Source of the DNA: Chrysoperla carnea | Lineage: Eukaryota; Arthropoda; Insecta; Neuroptera; Chrysopidae | Assembly (NCBI RefSeq): GCF_905475395.1 | Contig: NC_058337.1 | Span: 28,916,983-28,980,982, forward strand | DNA: 64,000 bases | Reading direction: 5' to 3' | In this document: positions 22,901 to 34,800 of the stretch, in pieces | Layout: each line of letters opens with the position of its first letter | How positions within the stretch are numbered: the first letter of the stretch is position 1 | The notes under the pieces: generated by a model | Told to the model about the DNA's origin: nothing | The model's database searches: none | Seen by the model: only the letters and a program-made list of their open reading frames with translations | Position numbers and translations under genes: made by a program

Positions 22901-24158
22901 TGTGAGTACGGATGTACCATTTCCTAAGACGTTCAATGCATTATGTCGAAAAATTTTGACTCGATTATTTCGTGTTTTTGTCCATGTATATATTCATCAT
23001 TTTGACCGGATTGTATCAATTGGAGCTGTAAGTTTTTTTTTTGTTACATATAACATACTGTCTCATAATAGTTATTCGATCTAAAAACTAAAGCTGAAAA
23101 TCAACTTAATTATTTACTAGACTAAGAAGTCCAAGTGTTTTTCAAATAAACACGTGATATTTTCAATTTACATGCAAACAAGAAACAAACCTATTTCAAA
23201 ATGAGTATCACAACTATCTTTGATAACAGAAATATATAGTTTTACATATGAAACTAATACAGTCAAACCTGAGTGATTGAGACCTGAATAAGCGAAAAAA
23301 CTCTAAAAATGAATACCAGGTTTTGTCATTTTAACCTTCTAAAACCTCTATAGGAGAATGTAGTTTTTCCTCTCTTTTTCCTTGTAGACCTCTATATCTA
23401 AGACTGTTTCTAGCCTGTACTTCGATAAGCGACCGTCGAGCGTATTTAATATATGCTATTAATGACCCATTCTTCAATTTCGTGGAACTAACAAAAATTG
23501 TTTTTGTGTAAAACCTCTATAAGTGAGAAAACCATTCTTGTACATGTATAATCGAGAAACTGGTTTGGTGACAAACCTCCATAAGCGAAAAAAAAGATAG
23601 CGATCTCGTGAACTTCGCTTATCCAGGTTCGACTGTAATGACTCCATTTTTCTACTAGAATATTTTACAGGGTTATCCATGTTATTCGACATAAAAAAGT
23701 AAGGCTAAACTGCTTAATTTTCAGAAAATTTTGTTTCTGGGATAGATAGAGGCATATTGGCTGTAAATTTTAAAATTATTTTCGTAATGTACAGGATGCC
23801 CGGAAAACACGAAACGAAATATTGTTTTTTCTGAAAATTTAGTAGCAATTTTTAACGTATAAATTCTCAAAACTTAACTCCGTTTTTTCAAACCAAATTT
23901 TACTTGTAGTTTACTAATAACCTTAAAATGATTGAAAGCCCTTAACGACACTGATAAATTTTATAAATTTTTTTTTAATTGTAGGAAGCTCACGTGAATA
24001 CTTGTTACAAACATTTTTATTATTTTGTACAAGAATTTAATTTAATAAGTGCCAAGGAATTGGAACCGTTGGCTGAAATGACAAGTCATATATGTAAAGA
24101 TGTGAGCCCAGTACCGCCAAATTCAAATAACTCATCGGCTTCCCATCATCATAGTTAG
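19969..24158 (+). CDS. Mob3: MOB kinase activator 3 (Mob3), five exons
   Basis: Coding exons are 19969-20010, 20102-20252, 20315-20441, 22808-23027 and 23985-24158. All junctions are GT-AG and keep frame, giving 237 residues. The protein begins [14 protein letters not shown] and continues [12 protein letters not shown], the characteristic MOB3 start, followed by the core with [19 protein letters not shown]. The Mob zinc site is present: the YCDSKSCP cysteine pair and the two histidines of [12 protein letters not shown] proteins are small adaptors that bind and activate NDR/LATS or MST-type kinases; the MOB3 class is the least understood and is linked to MST/Hippo signalling. The body matches the usual ~217-residue length, and an extra Pro/Ser/Asn/His tail ([15 protein letters not shown]) follows. 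Intron 3 (2.4 kb) contains a foldback element and intron 4 contains a pogo-like MITE. Family assignment is firm; the exact paralogue name is by similarity to MOB3A/B/C and fly Mob3. Confidence 0.95.
21312..22414. mobile_element. Foldback element in Mob3 intron 3, with tandem core
   Basis: Outer arms TTGATTATTACATACCTATG...CACTTGAAATGTATATAT and ATATACATTTCAAGTGCATA...GGTATGTAATAATCAA mirror each other. Inner arms 21376-21570 and 22180-22370 mirror each other more loosely (GGAATCGACACCTCGTC/GACGAGGAGTCGATTCC and CCGGTGGAAAATGT/ACATTTTCCACCGG). The loop contains three to four degenerate tandem units with TATTATAYTTTRGA and CCTAACCGTTTTCG-like words, at roughly 21590, 21750, 21895 and 22020. A relative lies in the XKR gene at 61094-61612. 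Confidence 0.8.
23260..23635. mobile_element. pogo/Tigger-type MITE in Mob3 intron 4
   Basis: Begins CAGTCAAACCTGAGTGATTG and ends CTTATCCAGGTTCGACTG, with TA on both sides (23258-23259 and 23636-23637). Internal AAACCTCTATAAGTGAGAAA and CCTCCATAAGCGAAAA words are typical of pogo-like elements. The 376-bp sequence has no coding capacity. Confidence 0.8.
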
Positions 24159-26708
24159 AGAAATTTTTTATTCGGCTTGTGATGCATTTATTTATTTCTT
24201 TCTTGTTATTAAAAAACAAAATACTCCAAAGAGAATTTTTTTGTTTATTATTTTTTTTGTATAAAATTGTACGTAATTTACAAAAAACTAAAATTTTACA
24301 CAAACCAAAGAAATGTGGGCATCACATCCAAACAAATGGATTATTTATACATATTTAAAAATAGTAGAGTTAGTTTAGGTTTAAAATTGAAAAAACATGA
24401 ATATTAAAATTTTGAAGTCTTTAAAACAATGTGAAAATTTTATTTTCTTTTGATTGGCTACATTTTTTTTTTACACGGCGAATTTTTTCGTTTGGGACAA
24501 TTAATTGATCATCATCGTTGTCAAACATAGTTAATTCCATTTTTGATTTTATGGCTTCGTTGAATGGCAAAGAAAAAAGAAAATCGATTAATTTATTCTT
24601 TTAGTTATCAAAAGTGGTGGTTGGACCTTTCTATAGCTTTCTACTTGTAACGACAACTCTTAAGTAGAACCATCCATGAGCATAAATATGCATTTGTTAG
24701 TAATCTGGATTCGTACAACTTTTTTTAAGGCCAAATTGACCTCAGATTATTTTTTTAAATGATACCGATGGTTATTTGCCTATCACAGTAAATCCGCAGT
24801 ACGTTTAAACGACCTTTGAATCCATGGTTAATTTGAAAATTTATGTTAAAATCCGTTCGAAGTTAATGAACCTGGAAGGGCATGACTTATTTTGTAAACT
24901 AGTGCTTATTTTTTGTTAAAATATTGTGGAAAAAAGTATATAATTTTGCTTTCAATATGTTTTCAATGCATTAAATGTTTAAATATTATAATTGATAATT
25001 TAAAGAATTCGAAAAAATATTTTCCAAAAACAGATATAATAGAAAATTCTTTATTTTTAATGATACAAAGTTACAAAAGTATAAAAATTTAATATTTGTG
25101 TTTTCTCAATTTGCTCTTATTTCAACCTAAAATAACTGTACTATGCAGATCGTTATTCAACGACAAAGTTTGTACTCGAATTCATATCCGACCAAGCAAT
25201 GATATTTCCGTTTAATAAGATAATTATGTTATTTATAATTAAAATTAATTATTTTTAGAATTACTAATTTTGTTGCCAAACTTTGACAAAATTACGTAGA
25301 GATAATTTGGTCGGAGATCATAGTATTAATATACAAACTTAACACTTGAAAACGTTCTTTACTTTAGCATAATAACTAGACTGAGGGATGGAATTATTAA
25401 AGTGCTATCAGGAATTTATAGAAAAGAGGTTTCACTATAATAATTTTACTATAAATACAATATTTGTAAACATTTTGTACATTTTTTGGAATTATTTATT
25501 CAAATTTGAATTATAAAATAAAAAATTTTTTCAAATTTATAAATATAAAAAATAGAGATATTATATATATTTAATTTATAAACAGTGGCCATTACTTTTT
25601 CGCCAGTTTATTCTGAAATAGATGTTATGTTGTTATTTAAAAAAGATGGAATTATCGACTGCATAATATGAATGTTTTTTCCTTCCTTTATTATTTATTT
25701 TTCATGTTTAAAATGAAAAGCTTACTGCAGTTAATTTAATTATTAAAATTAAAATTTTAATAAAATTAATATGAAAAAAAATTGTGTGTTTTTTTTCTTC
25801 ACTAAAATTGCATATTTTCAGAAAATTTTATAAAGTATAATTATAGGTTTTAATGGCTTGGGGCGAGAGGGAGTCAGTTACTCTAACCTGCCCTCCGCTT
25901 GATTCGCCCATGGTTTGTTCTTTATGTATCGGTATAAGTATAAAAATTTATACATATCAGTCAGTCTCCGCAGCTATGAATTAACTATCAACTGTGATTG
26001 TGCATCTAACGAACTGACTTAAAATACGTAATTAGTCTATCACAGCAGTTGATTTTGGTTGTATTATATATATTATTTTATGATCTTACCAAAATATCAA
26101 CAAGCATAAACATATACTCAATGTCACAAAAAATGCTCGTTTTAAAACATTCTAAGTGTTACTATTATAACATAACATATGATGAGTACGCTTAGAATGT
26201 TTTAACTGTGGCACTTTTTTTGACAGTAAGTGTACATAAGTTATGATAAAGACAAAGTGAACTTTGCAGTTATTTTGCATTAAAATCGTTATTTCAAATT
26301 TAGTATGAAAGTTACAGCCTTTTTTCCACACGTCTATTTGTATCAAAATTTCCAATAAATATCGTTTATCTCGAAAACCTTAAAAATTAAGGGGGGTCAT
26401 TTTTTAAAAATAAATAGGCCATTTCATTTGAAATAACGATTTTAGAGTCAACTTTCGGTATAACCGGAAGCGTCATAAACCTGAAATTAGTTTAGGCGGA
26501 TATATCCTAAGCAGTTATGGTGGAACGGATATATTATCGTAAACTATAAATAAAAGTTCAAGTTAGAATTTTACAAGGATACATTTATAAATAAAAGATA
26601 TGTGACGCGCGTGCATCAACCACAGTCAGTCGATTTTGTTATGACTAGAAGTAACTTAAGTGAAGTAAGTGATATTTTCCAGTCGTTGCTGTTACTAGAA
26701 GTAAGTTT
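24159..26708. other. Mob3 3' region and intergenic DNA
   Basis: Includes the Mob3 3' UTR. A weak hairpin joins AAACATTCTAAGTGTTAC (near 26146) and TACGCTTAGAATGTTTTAAC (near 26187). The GC-richer patch at 25860-25915 matches no tRNA or gene I know. Confidence 0.4.
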
Positions 26709-26910
26709 TATATCATACACATCGCAGATAATAGTCTTTACTCCTCTCACTGTTGGCATGTTGAAACATAACGTATATAATAAAATAATTTTCTGCCATT
26801 TTTTTGAAGAAAGATATATCTTTCAATATATCTTTATTTCATATAAGTTATGTTTCAACATACTATTTGTGAGAGGAGTAAAAACTATTATCAACGATGT
26901 TTATGATATA
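26709..26910. repeat. Foldback element, ~65-bp arms
   Basis: TATATCATACACATCGCAGA...TCCTCTCACTGTTGGCATG TTGAAACATAAC is mirrored by GTTATGTTTCAACATACTAT...GTGAGAGGAGTAAAAACTAT and GATGTTTATGATATA. The 108-residue frame across it (26602-26928) is created by the inverted repeat and is not a gene. Confidence 0.75.
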
Positions 26911-29900
26911 AAGATATGTAGTTGTTAGTTTATACAAATTTAATTAAAGTAGTTGGATTAATTTGGCAAAATGTTAAGAAATCTTCAAAACTTTTAATCT
27001 AAGAAATTAAAAGCTTTAATATACACGCTGTTAAAATTTAGCGCAACTAACATAAGATAATTGCAATTAAAAATTACATTTTTAACACACGTAGCATAAG
27101 AGAAGCGTGTGAAAGTGGCAATATTTTTAATTTTTTCCAGTGAGAGAGAGTTACCGTTTTGACAAAAAACTAATATTTGGAAGAATATTATATTTAGAAT
27201 CATTAAAAACTTAAAATAAAATTATTCACCGTTTAGTTTCCCTAAAATATTATATTAGGTATTACATTTAGAGTATTATTTTTAATGGGGGGGGGAGTGT
27301 ATGTATATTAATTGTATTATATTTGATTGTAGTGGTGTACACTAAAGTAAGCAGTAAAACAACTTAGTTGTATGAAGTGTAGTTGTATGGCTATGTATAT
27401 GTATACGTATACAATGGGTAATAAGGCAATAATTAATTAAAACAAGTGAAGATACGAAAAAGTAATCTATTACGTACCGGTGCTTAAATTGTACCCATTG
27501 TTTTTCTCATAACTGGTTGTAATTATTTTCTAGAGTAATTTTTATTCATCAGACCTATTTATAGTTCCTTTAGGAACTGATAATAGAATATTAGGATACC
27601 AAAAAAAAAAAAAAAAATTTTGACCCAAAAAAAAAATCGGGTCCATTTGACGATGAAAGTGTTGTTTCTGAGTTGTTTCTCAAAATCGTTTACGCAATCT
27701 AATATTTTTATATATTTAAATACAATAAATAATTTTTCGATCGGCATGGGCATTTAATTGATTAGATTTGTTCAAATATCCAATTTTTTTTGTTCATGTT
27801 TTAAGAGGCTGTTTTATTGTTTCAAATAAAAAATTTATTTATAACAATTTTAACACTATAGTGTTTCTCACTTTTTTTATTAAAAAAACTCCCGCATTTA
27901 CGGTCTTTTCCGTAATAATGTACTTTTACTTTTTTTAAATGTTATCATTTTCATAAAATTCAAAATATTTATGTTTGAAAATTATCAAACGTTAAAATAC
28001 CAGGAACGTAATAATTACTTAATGCATAGGTAAGTACACAAGTTTAAAGATCATTAATTAATCAGTTTGTGTTTAAACACATTAAGTATATTTCTTGTTT
28101 TACGGGATTGGAAAATTGCCAGCATCTAATTTAGTAATATCATTCAAGTACTGGTTTTTTTCACTTTTAATTTAACTTTCACCTTTAATTACTATAAAAA
28201 AAAAGCTTTAGGCAAAAACTTTATTTAGAAAACAAACAAATAACTATTCGGAGCCACGCTAAAAAAAATCATAAGAAAAATTACATCGATCCAAAAAAAT
28301 TAATCGACTTGTGTATTCATTAATCCATTCGGAAAATTATGTGAAAATTTCGATTTTCAGTAAGTTTATTTTTTTAAGAATATTTTAACGAAATTATTTT
28401 GTTTAGTGTAACTAATAAATTTTCAGTAGCTATTCGTAAAAAAAATGTAAATACGGCTCTTGAGTATGTGACAAAAATTTCTAATCATCAAATTATTTTA
28501 GAAATGACCTATATATAAAAAAAAATGGAAAAGATAAGAAGAGTTCATGTAAGAAATGGAAAATAAGTATTATGAAAACAAAAATATCATATATCGATTG
28601 ATTTGTCTAAAATAAGAAAAAAATAAATCAATTTCAGGTGAAAATTCGCACCTTGCACCTGTTCTGTTGAAAAAGAAACAAAAACAACTTTTTGTGTATA
28701 TGTGTTTAGGTGTATGACGACTAAAACTAGAATTACAATCAGCTGAGCAAAATGTCTGCCTAACTAAGCTGGTTAGTAGCTATGAAACACTTCTTTTTAA
28801 TAAATCGTTTTTAAAAATAATAATTTAAAAATATATGTGTTCTTGTAATATAATTTAAAATATAAATTTTCATCCTAATACGAGGTTCTATATCGTATTC
28901 ATCGGTTTTAAGTGTAACATAACATTATATAAAGGTAAAATGTCAAACTTATTTTTTTTTTACTTCTTGAACATACAGTACATTTTTTTAATCAAGTACG
29001 ACATAAATATTTTAGAACAAATATTCAATAAATTGCATGTCTATAAAATGGTATTCTAATTTAAGAGTTTCCATACTTGTTTTTCATATAACAAAAAAAA
29101 CAAAAAGTTTTTCTTCAAGTATTTTCCATTGGAATTTATGTGTTAGCCACATGTTCTAATTTGCATATTTTTAATTTGTTTTAAATTAAAATTTTTTTTA
29201 AATATTCAAATTGAAAATCTACTATAAGTATTTGTAATAATGTTAGGAAAATTTGAAGGTGAATTTTTTAAACACGAAAGATATTTGTTTTTCCTTTTTT
29301 TTAGATAATACATATTAGAAAATTTAATACGAAAATTCTTCGTTTATGTTTTCTATTGTAAAATTAATAGATATCAAAAATTAATCAATGCTGATTGATT
29401 TGTAAGAAACTATAATGACAAAAATTTTTTGTTAATTAGGCAAAATGTCAAGAAATATTAATTAAACATTAATAATATGCATATTTTATACTCACATGCC
29501 TTCAAAAATCATCCAAACCGTAACTAAAGTTACAATTTTTAACTTATATTTGAATTTATTTTTAATAATTTAAAAATTATTAATAATTTTAGTAGAATTT
29601 TAAGTAGTATTTTAAAATGACCCTTAAAATTTGATTTTACTTATTCATTAATATAATAGTAACGAAAATTTAAAAATGAATATCGAGCTATAATTTTAAT
29701 ATCGTGCTATATGGATAAAAGATTACTTTGATTTCGTAAACAAACGAAAAATCGGTACATAAAATCAGTTTAGGCATAAAATTTATTTGTAATAAATGTT
29801 AAAAATTTTTTGATAGATGTTGAATTTTTTTTCTTTTAAAATTCTTATTGGAAACTGTTGCCCACGCATTCATTGTTATTAGTTAAATTTCTTATAAAGT

Positions 29901-30809
29901 TTTATTATTGTGGCTCAGTTGATGATTATTGAACCGGAATGCAATAAACCATGACTTCGATCCTCATCAGGATGTTTAAATTTTTTTAATTTAAGTACTG
30001 GTGTCAAAAATATTAGAATTGTTTAGACAAAGTTTGTAAATGCTAGTCATCTCGGTCAGTAAAATGCAACCTTGTCGAAAATCTTACTATCAATAGAAGA
30101 GTGAATATTAGTTTGCAAAATAGCTCGAGGTTTCGTGAGAAATTTCTCTAAAGCTTAAAAAAGGGATGGTGATAAACCCAATGAACCTGAAAGGGATCTG
30201 ATCTACAAATCCACGACAGTAATTACGTTAAATTAGTTCTGACCGTACAATATTTTTATAACTTGGCCCCTTAAATAGATTATGATGTTTCTTTAACACA
30301 ATACGTCGCTATACTCGGATACTTTTTCAGGCAAGAAAGAATATGGAAGGCCAAGCCTAAACGAACAATTGTAAATATAATAGTTTCAATACACACCACG
30401 CTTTGATACAGGGAACAATGTAGAGCGCAATTCTGCAGAAAAGTGTGCTTAATTTCCCCCGTTTATTCCTGCAGGGAAGAATTAATGTTTATCACCACTG
30501 TTCTAGTATCATAAAAATGGTGCTATTGATAACAATCGCATTCGAAAAGCACAATGACAAAAAGAGAATACATTGCAGTTTTTGAATCTGTATATCATTA
30601 ATTGAAATTTTTATAATACGCAAAGTTGTAAAAAATAAAATTTATTATAATTTATCTTCTTAGCTTATTTTCTCGTTTAGTTTAATATTTACAAAGAATA
30701 TTTACATTGACTGTTCTAAAATACAAAATTTGATCTTTGTTGAAAAATTTCAAATGTTGTATTTTATAGCATTACATAAATATTCTCTATAAATATTAAA
30801 CCTAGAGAA
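26911..30809. other. Intergenic DNA, no gene seen
   Basis: Nearly 4 kb of AT-rich sequence with a G8 run (27289-27296), poly-A runs (27600-27640) and no recognisable gene, RNA or matching repeat. Confidence 0.45.
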
Positions 30810-31388
30810 AACAAGTGAAAACAAACAATTGACCAATTGACTGAGTTAATTGTTGAAATACCATGTACAGACAGAGTTGATTATGGAATCGTTGGTTTTT
30901 TACGTCATGTAAGTAAAGACAGAGAGGCACTCTTACACACAAAGTAATAATAGTGTCTTTCCTCTCAATTCCTCTGTGGATATAGTAACAAACATACAAG
31001 CACATGCATACATAATATATGTAACATATAAAAGTTTTAATTTTTTTTATAAGGATCAGTTTTATATTTTAACTTTTGTTCGATCTCTAACGGTTTACAA
31101 GTTGAGTCCTGCGTTCCCAAGACTCAATTGACCTATGTTGCTCATTTACAAACTCAATCTCACTTTTTACGTCCTGAACACGCTATAAAAATTTCAGCTT
31201 GATATTTCTTTTCGTTTTTGAGTTATCATGTTCACAGACAGCCGGACAACCGAAAATTGACTAATTAAGTGATTTTATGAACACCTTTACCAAAATTTTG
31301 TTCGTAGCATCAATTTTTTCACGCGTTACAAACTTGGGACTAAACTTAGTATACCTTGATATATTTCACATATATACATGGTATAAAA
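30810..31388 (-). repeat. GTCY-family dispersed repeat, copy 5, full length
   Basis: Runs from AACAAGTGAAAACAAACAAT to TATACATGGTATAAAA, 579 bp, the same length as copy 1. The GTCC array is worn down to ACAGACAGCCGGACAACCG. CCAATTGA is duplicated near the AACAAGTG end. Confidence 0.75.
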
Positions 31389-31395
31389 ACGATCA

Positions 31396-31668
31396 TTAAC
31401 AAAGCCCTATCTCGTTAATATAGTATTCCGGATCCAAAAACTGCGAAGGAATTTTATTCTCTACATCACTGTGCTCTCCTAAAACGATAATTATAGGATA
31501 CCCCATATAGGGTGATAATAAATAATACAAATAATGTAGTACAGCTTTTTCCGCCCTTAGACATCTCAAATTTGAGATGTCTATGAATGATTTTGAATTC
31601 CTTACCCACTCACCGCCGCTGATCGTTCTAAATGAATAAAAATCATCACCCACTAACTCTTGCAACAA
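31396..31668 (-). CDS. Unrecognised protein-like open frame, possibly an exon or fragment
   Basis: Open for 90 codons but with no ATG near its 5' end: the frame begins after an in-frame TGA at 31669-31671. The translation is balanced in composition (ISGGEWVRNSKSFIDISNLR, VLGEHSDVENKIPSQFLDP) rather than the I/N/F/Y mix of random AT-rich frames here. It ends with a stop 8 bases from the boundary of dispersed-repeat copy 5 and contains a 24-base perfect palindrome at 31559-31582. I recognise no family. It may be a last exon, a captured fragment, or chance. Confidence 0.25.
   Translation of the reverse strand: MLQELVGDDFYSFRTISGGEWVRNSKSFIDISNLRCLRAEKAVLHYLYYLLSPYMGYPIIIVLGEHSDVENKIPSQFLDPEYYINEIGLC
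31559..31582. repeat. 24-base perfect palindrome
   Basis: AGACATCTCAAA followed directly by TTTGAGATGTCT, self-complementary with no loop. It lies inside the unrecognised frame at 31396-31668, about 315 bases upstream of the egl start codon. Confidence 0.8.
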
Positions 31669-31767
31669 TCATTATAAAATTAATTAAATCTTTTAATCGA
31701 TCCGTAAATTATAGATTTACACCTGTAATAAATACCTTTGACTAATCTAGAATCTTTTTATTTTCAG

Positions 31768-31897
31768 ACATATATTTTTAAATTGTAAAAAATATTGTAA
31801 ATACATAAAAAAAAATTGTAAATATTTATAAAAAAAAATTGTAAAAATTCTTAAAAACTAACGTACAAACAAAAAAAGACAAAACTCAAAAGGAAAT
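31768..31897 (+). other. Probable 5' UTR of egl with upstream splice acceptor
   Basis: TTTTTATTTTCAG ends at 31767 and is a strong acceptor with a pyrimidine tract. It is followed by 130 bases of AT-rich leader containing repeats of TTGTAAA-type words before the egl start codon. I infer that egl has an upstream non-coding exon, whose donor I cannot place. Confidence 0.4.
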
Positions 31898-34800
31898 ATG
31901 GATGGTATGGAATATGAATTAGCTCGTAATATGACTTTATTATTTTTCTTGGAACGTTTATTGGATCGTGGTGGTGCACGAAGTCTTCATGATTTATCAT
32001 GCCAATTTGGTGCAAAAGGATTTACCAAAGAGATGCGGCAAATTGCTGGTGGCTCACAAAGTGGTCTGAAAAAATTCCTTTCACAATATCCATCTTTGTT
32101 TATGATCGATGGTGATTACGTCGATGTAAATTCGTTTACAACAAAGGATAAAGATGATTCAATACCAGGATCTAAAGTATCTGGTAAACGAGATTATGCA
32201 GCTGAAGCAGTTGATTATTTTTCAAAAAAATTGATTCAATATGGTCCAAATACAGAGGTACCAATTAAAAGTCTTTTGGGACATAGGAGTCAAGCTAGCC
32301 CTGAAGTTAGACATATATCAGGTATGTGAAAAATTTAATGCGTAAAATATTGTTCGAAACTACATTTTTAATTACAATAATTTTTCAAATTTATGCATTT
32401 ACTTGAAAGATTTATCAATGTACAGACTGGACTATTTTAATTAAAACGAAAATATACCACTGTGTGGTTTAATAAATTTATTTGCTATCTTCCACGATTT
32501 ATTTTAAGGTTTTTTATTTTAAAAATAATAAATTTTTTGGAGCATAATCGTAAAAAACCCAAAACATAACAATCTAGTTCATTTAACGACCAGATGAGAC
32601 AAAATATACGCCTTCGTAAAGAATTTCGATACATTCTCGAAAAATTGTCAAACAAACCAGATTTTTTTACTTTATTGTGAATTCCGAAAAAATAAGTTGT
32701 AGGTGATTTTTCAAAGGGGTTTCCTTTGAGAAAATTTTTGTTACCAATTTTGATAAAACTCATAATTCATAGCGTAATTTTGACCCAAAAAATGGGAAAA
32801 TCCAGTTATTTGATAATCAGATACGTAGTCTCTGACTTGTCGAACGAAATAAGAAGGGTAATTTCTTAGAAAATATTTGTCTGATTGTATATTCAACTAT
32901 TTTTTCTAACATTGAATTATTGAATTTTTTTAGGTCAACATATCAAAGAATTTCGTGATTTCTTATTAAAATTTCCCGAAACATTTGATGTGGTTGATGA
33001 AAATGTAATTTTAAGAAATTTCGATGAAAACCAATATCAAGAATTCCGTAACACATTACCATCGGTTACAATTGATCCATTTGTTACACAAAAATTATTG
33101 GATTTTTTTGCTCAATGTATAGAAATCAAAGGTCCAATATTAGTGGATCAATTGTTTCATTTGGTAACATCAAAATTTCCACAAGATCAATGGTCACATA
33201 TGTTCAAAACATCACAAGACTTGACAACATTTTTGAAAATGTTCTCTGATGCTTTTCATGTTCAATCAAATTTAATCACATTAATACAACGACCGAAACT
33301 TGATTTACGATTATTTGCTGAACAAAAGAATAATAACTTAGGAGTAGTAAAACCCGTACAACCAACGTATGAACGCACCCAATCACCACGAAATCACGAT
33401 TCGTCACCTCCGATAAGTCATATACAAGAAACTGCAGAACCTTCAATTCCACCACAACCGCAACAGACAATTCAACAACCACAGCAACCGAAATCAAGTA
33501 TCAGTTTTCGATTAGGTCGTTATCAAAATCAAAATAGGAATACCAGTCCAAATTCTATGGATGAATATTGTAGTTTTACGAATAATAATAATTCTACCTC
33601 AAACAGTCCAGACAATAACAGTTTAACTGATACAGAAAAAAATCTCAGCAGAAATAGTACTACGAATTCAACATTTGTAAATGATCGTAATCGATTGAAT
33701 ATGCAAAGTAATTCACCAGGTAGCGGTGGTGGAGGGAATACAATAACTCCAAATAGTGCCAATTCATCAACACAAAATTCTCCTAGTCATTCGATACAAA
33801 ATCAAACGTTAAAACAACGTATTAATAGTTTAGTGATGAAAACATTAGCGGAAAATAATTGTAGAGATCGTACATTGAATAGTAACGTTGCCAATTGTGG
33901 ACCGGGTGTATTAAGTGGTTTTAATGGAGATACATGGAAAATACGTATATTCCAGAATACACGTGTTATTGCGAATACGAAAGAATGCTCACAAATTATT
34001 GAAGATTTATTCCAGCAAGCTAAAAATTCTGTAAGTATCAATGAAGTATACACTGCTACAAGAGAACAGTGGCATGCTTAATAATAAACAGAAGGGCATG
34101 TAGAGTTTAGACCTGTACCTTCCTTGAAAAATGATTTTTAATGCTGATTTTTTGTTAAGATTTATATTTTACTTGAGTAAAAGCAGATCCAGGTGGGAGC
34201 AATTGCCACTTGCAAAAAGTAAAATAGCGAACTATTTTAATTAGTTAACAAATAATTAGCATGCGTTACCCACTTAAAACAATTGAATAGTTATTAGCCT
34301 AAACAGAATGATGAGTAATCAACTAATCAAAAGAATTAAGGTCAGTAGGTTAAAAGAATGAAGGTCAAGCCCTTTTTTGAAAATTTCTGTACTTATTTTC
34401 ACACTTAGAGTATTTACGTTGAGCAGTCCCAATAAAAATTGAAAACCAGTTCCGAAAAGTGAGAATTGTAATATACGCTTGACTGATGGCGGTTAATGGT
34501 CCTGGTCAACTCATAACTTAGTCCTCCAAAACAGGGGAGGGGCGAATTTAACAGGATTGTAAATTGAGATATTAGTTCTTTCCTCAGTAATTTTATTGCA
34601 TTTAAAAACAATAGAGCGAATATAATAAACCAATAGGCTGGAAGAACAATACCGGGCACTGTTTTTAATGACCAGAAATAAATTAGGAGTAGAAATAATT
34701 TTATTAGGAAACGAATAAAATGGAATTTTTTTAAAGAGCATCCCTTTTTTGTAGAGCAGTGTATGATAATTTAGTTTAAAATAGATAGTAAAAGAAATGC

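Noticed and set aside
26602-26928. 108-codon gene
   Set aside because: The frame spans both arms of an inverted repeat and has no family resemblance or coding-type composition.
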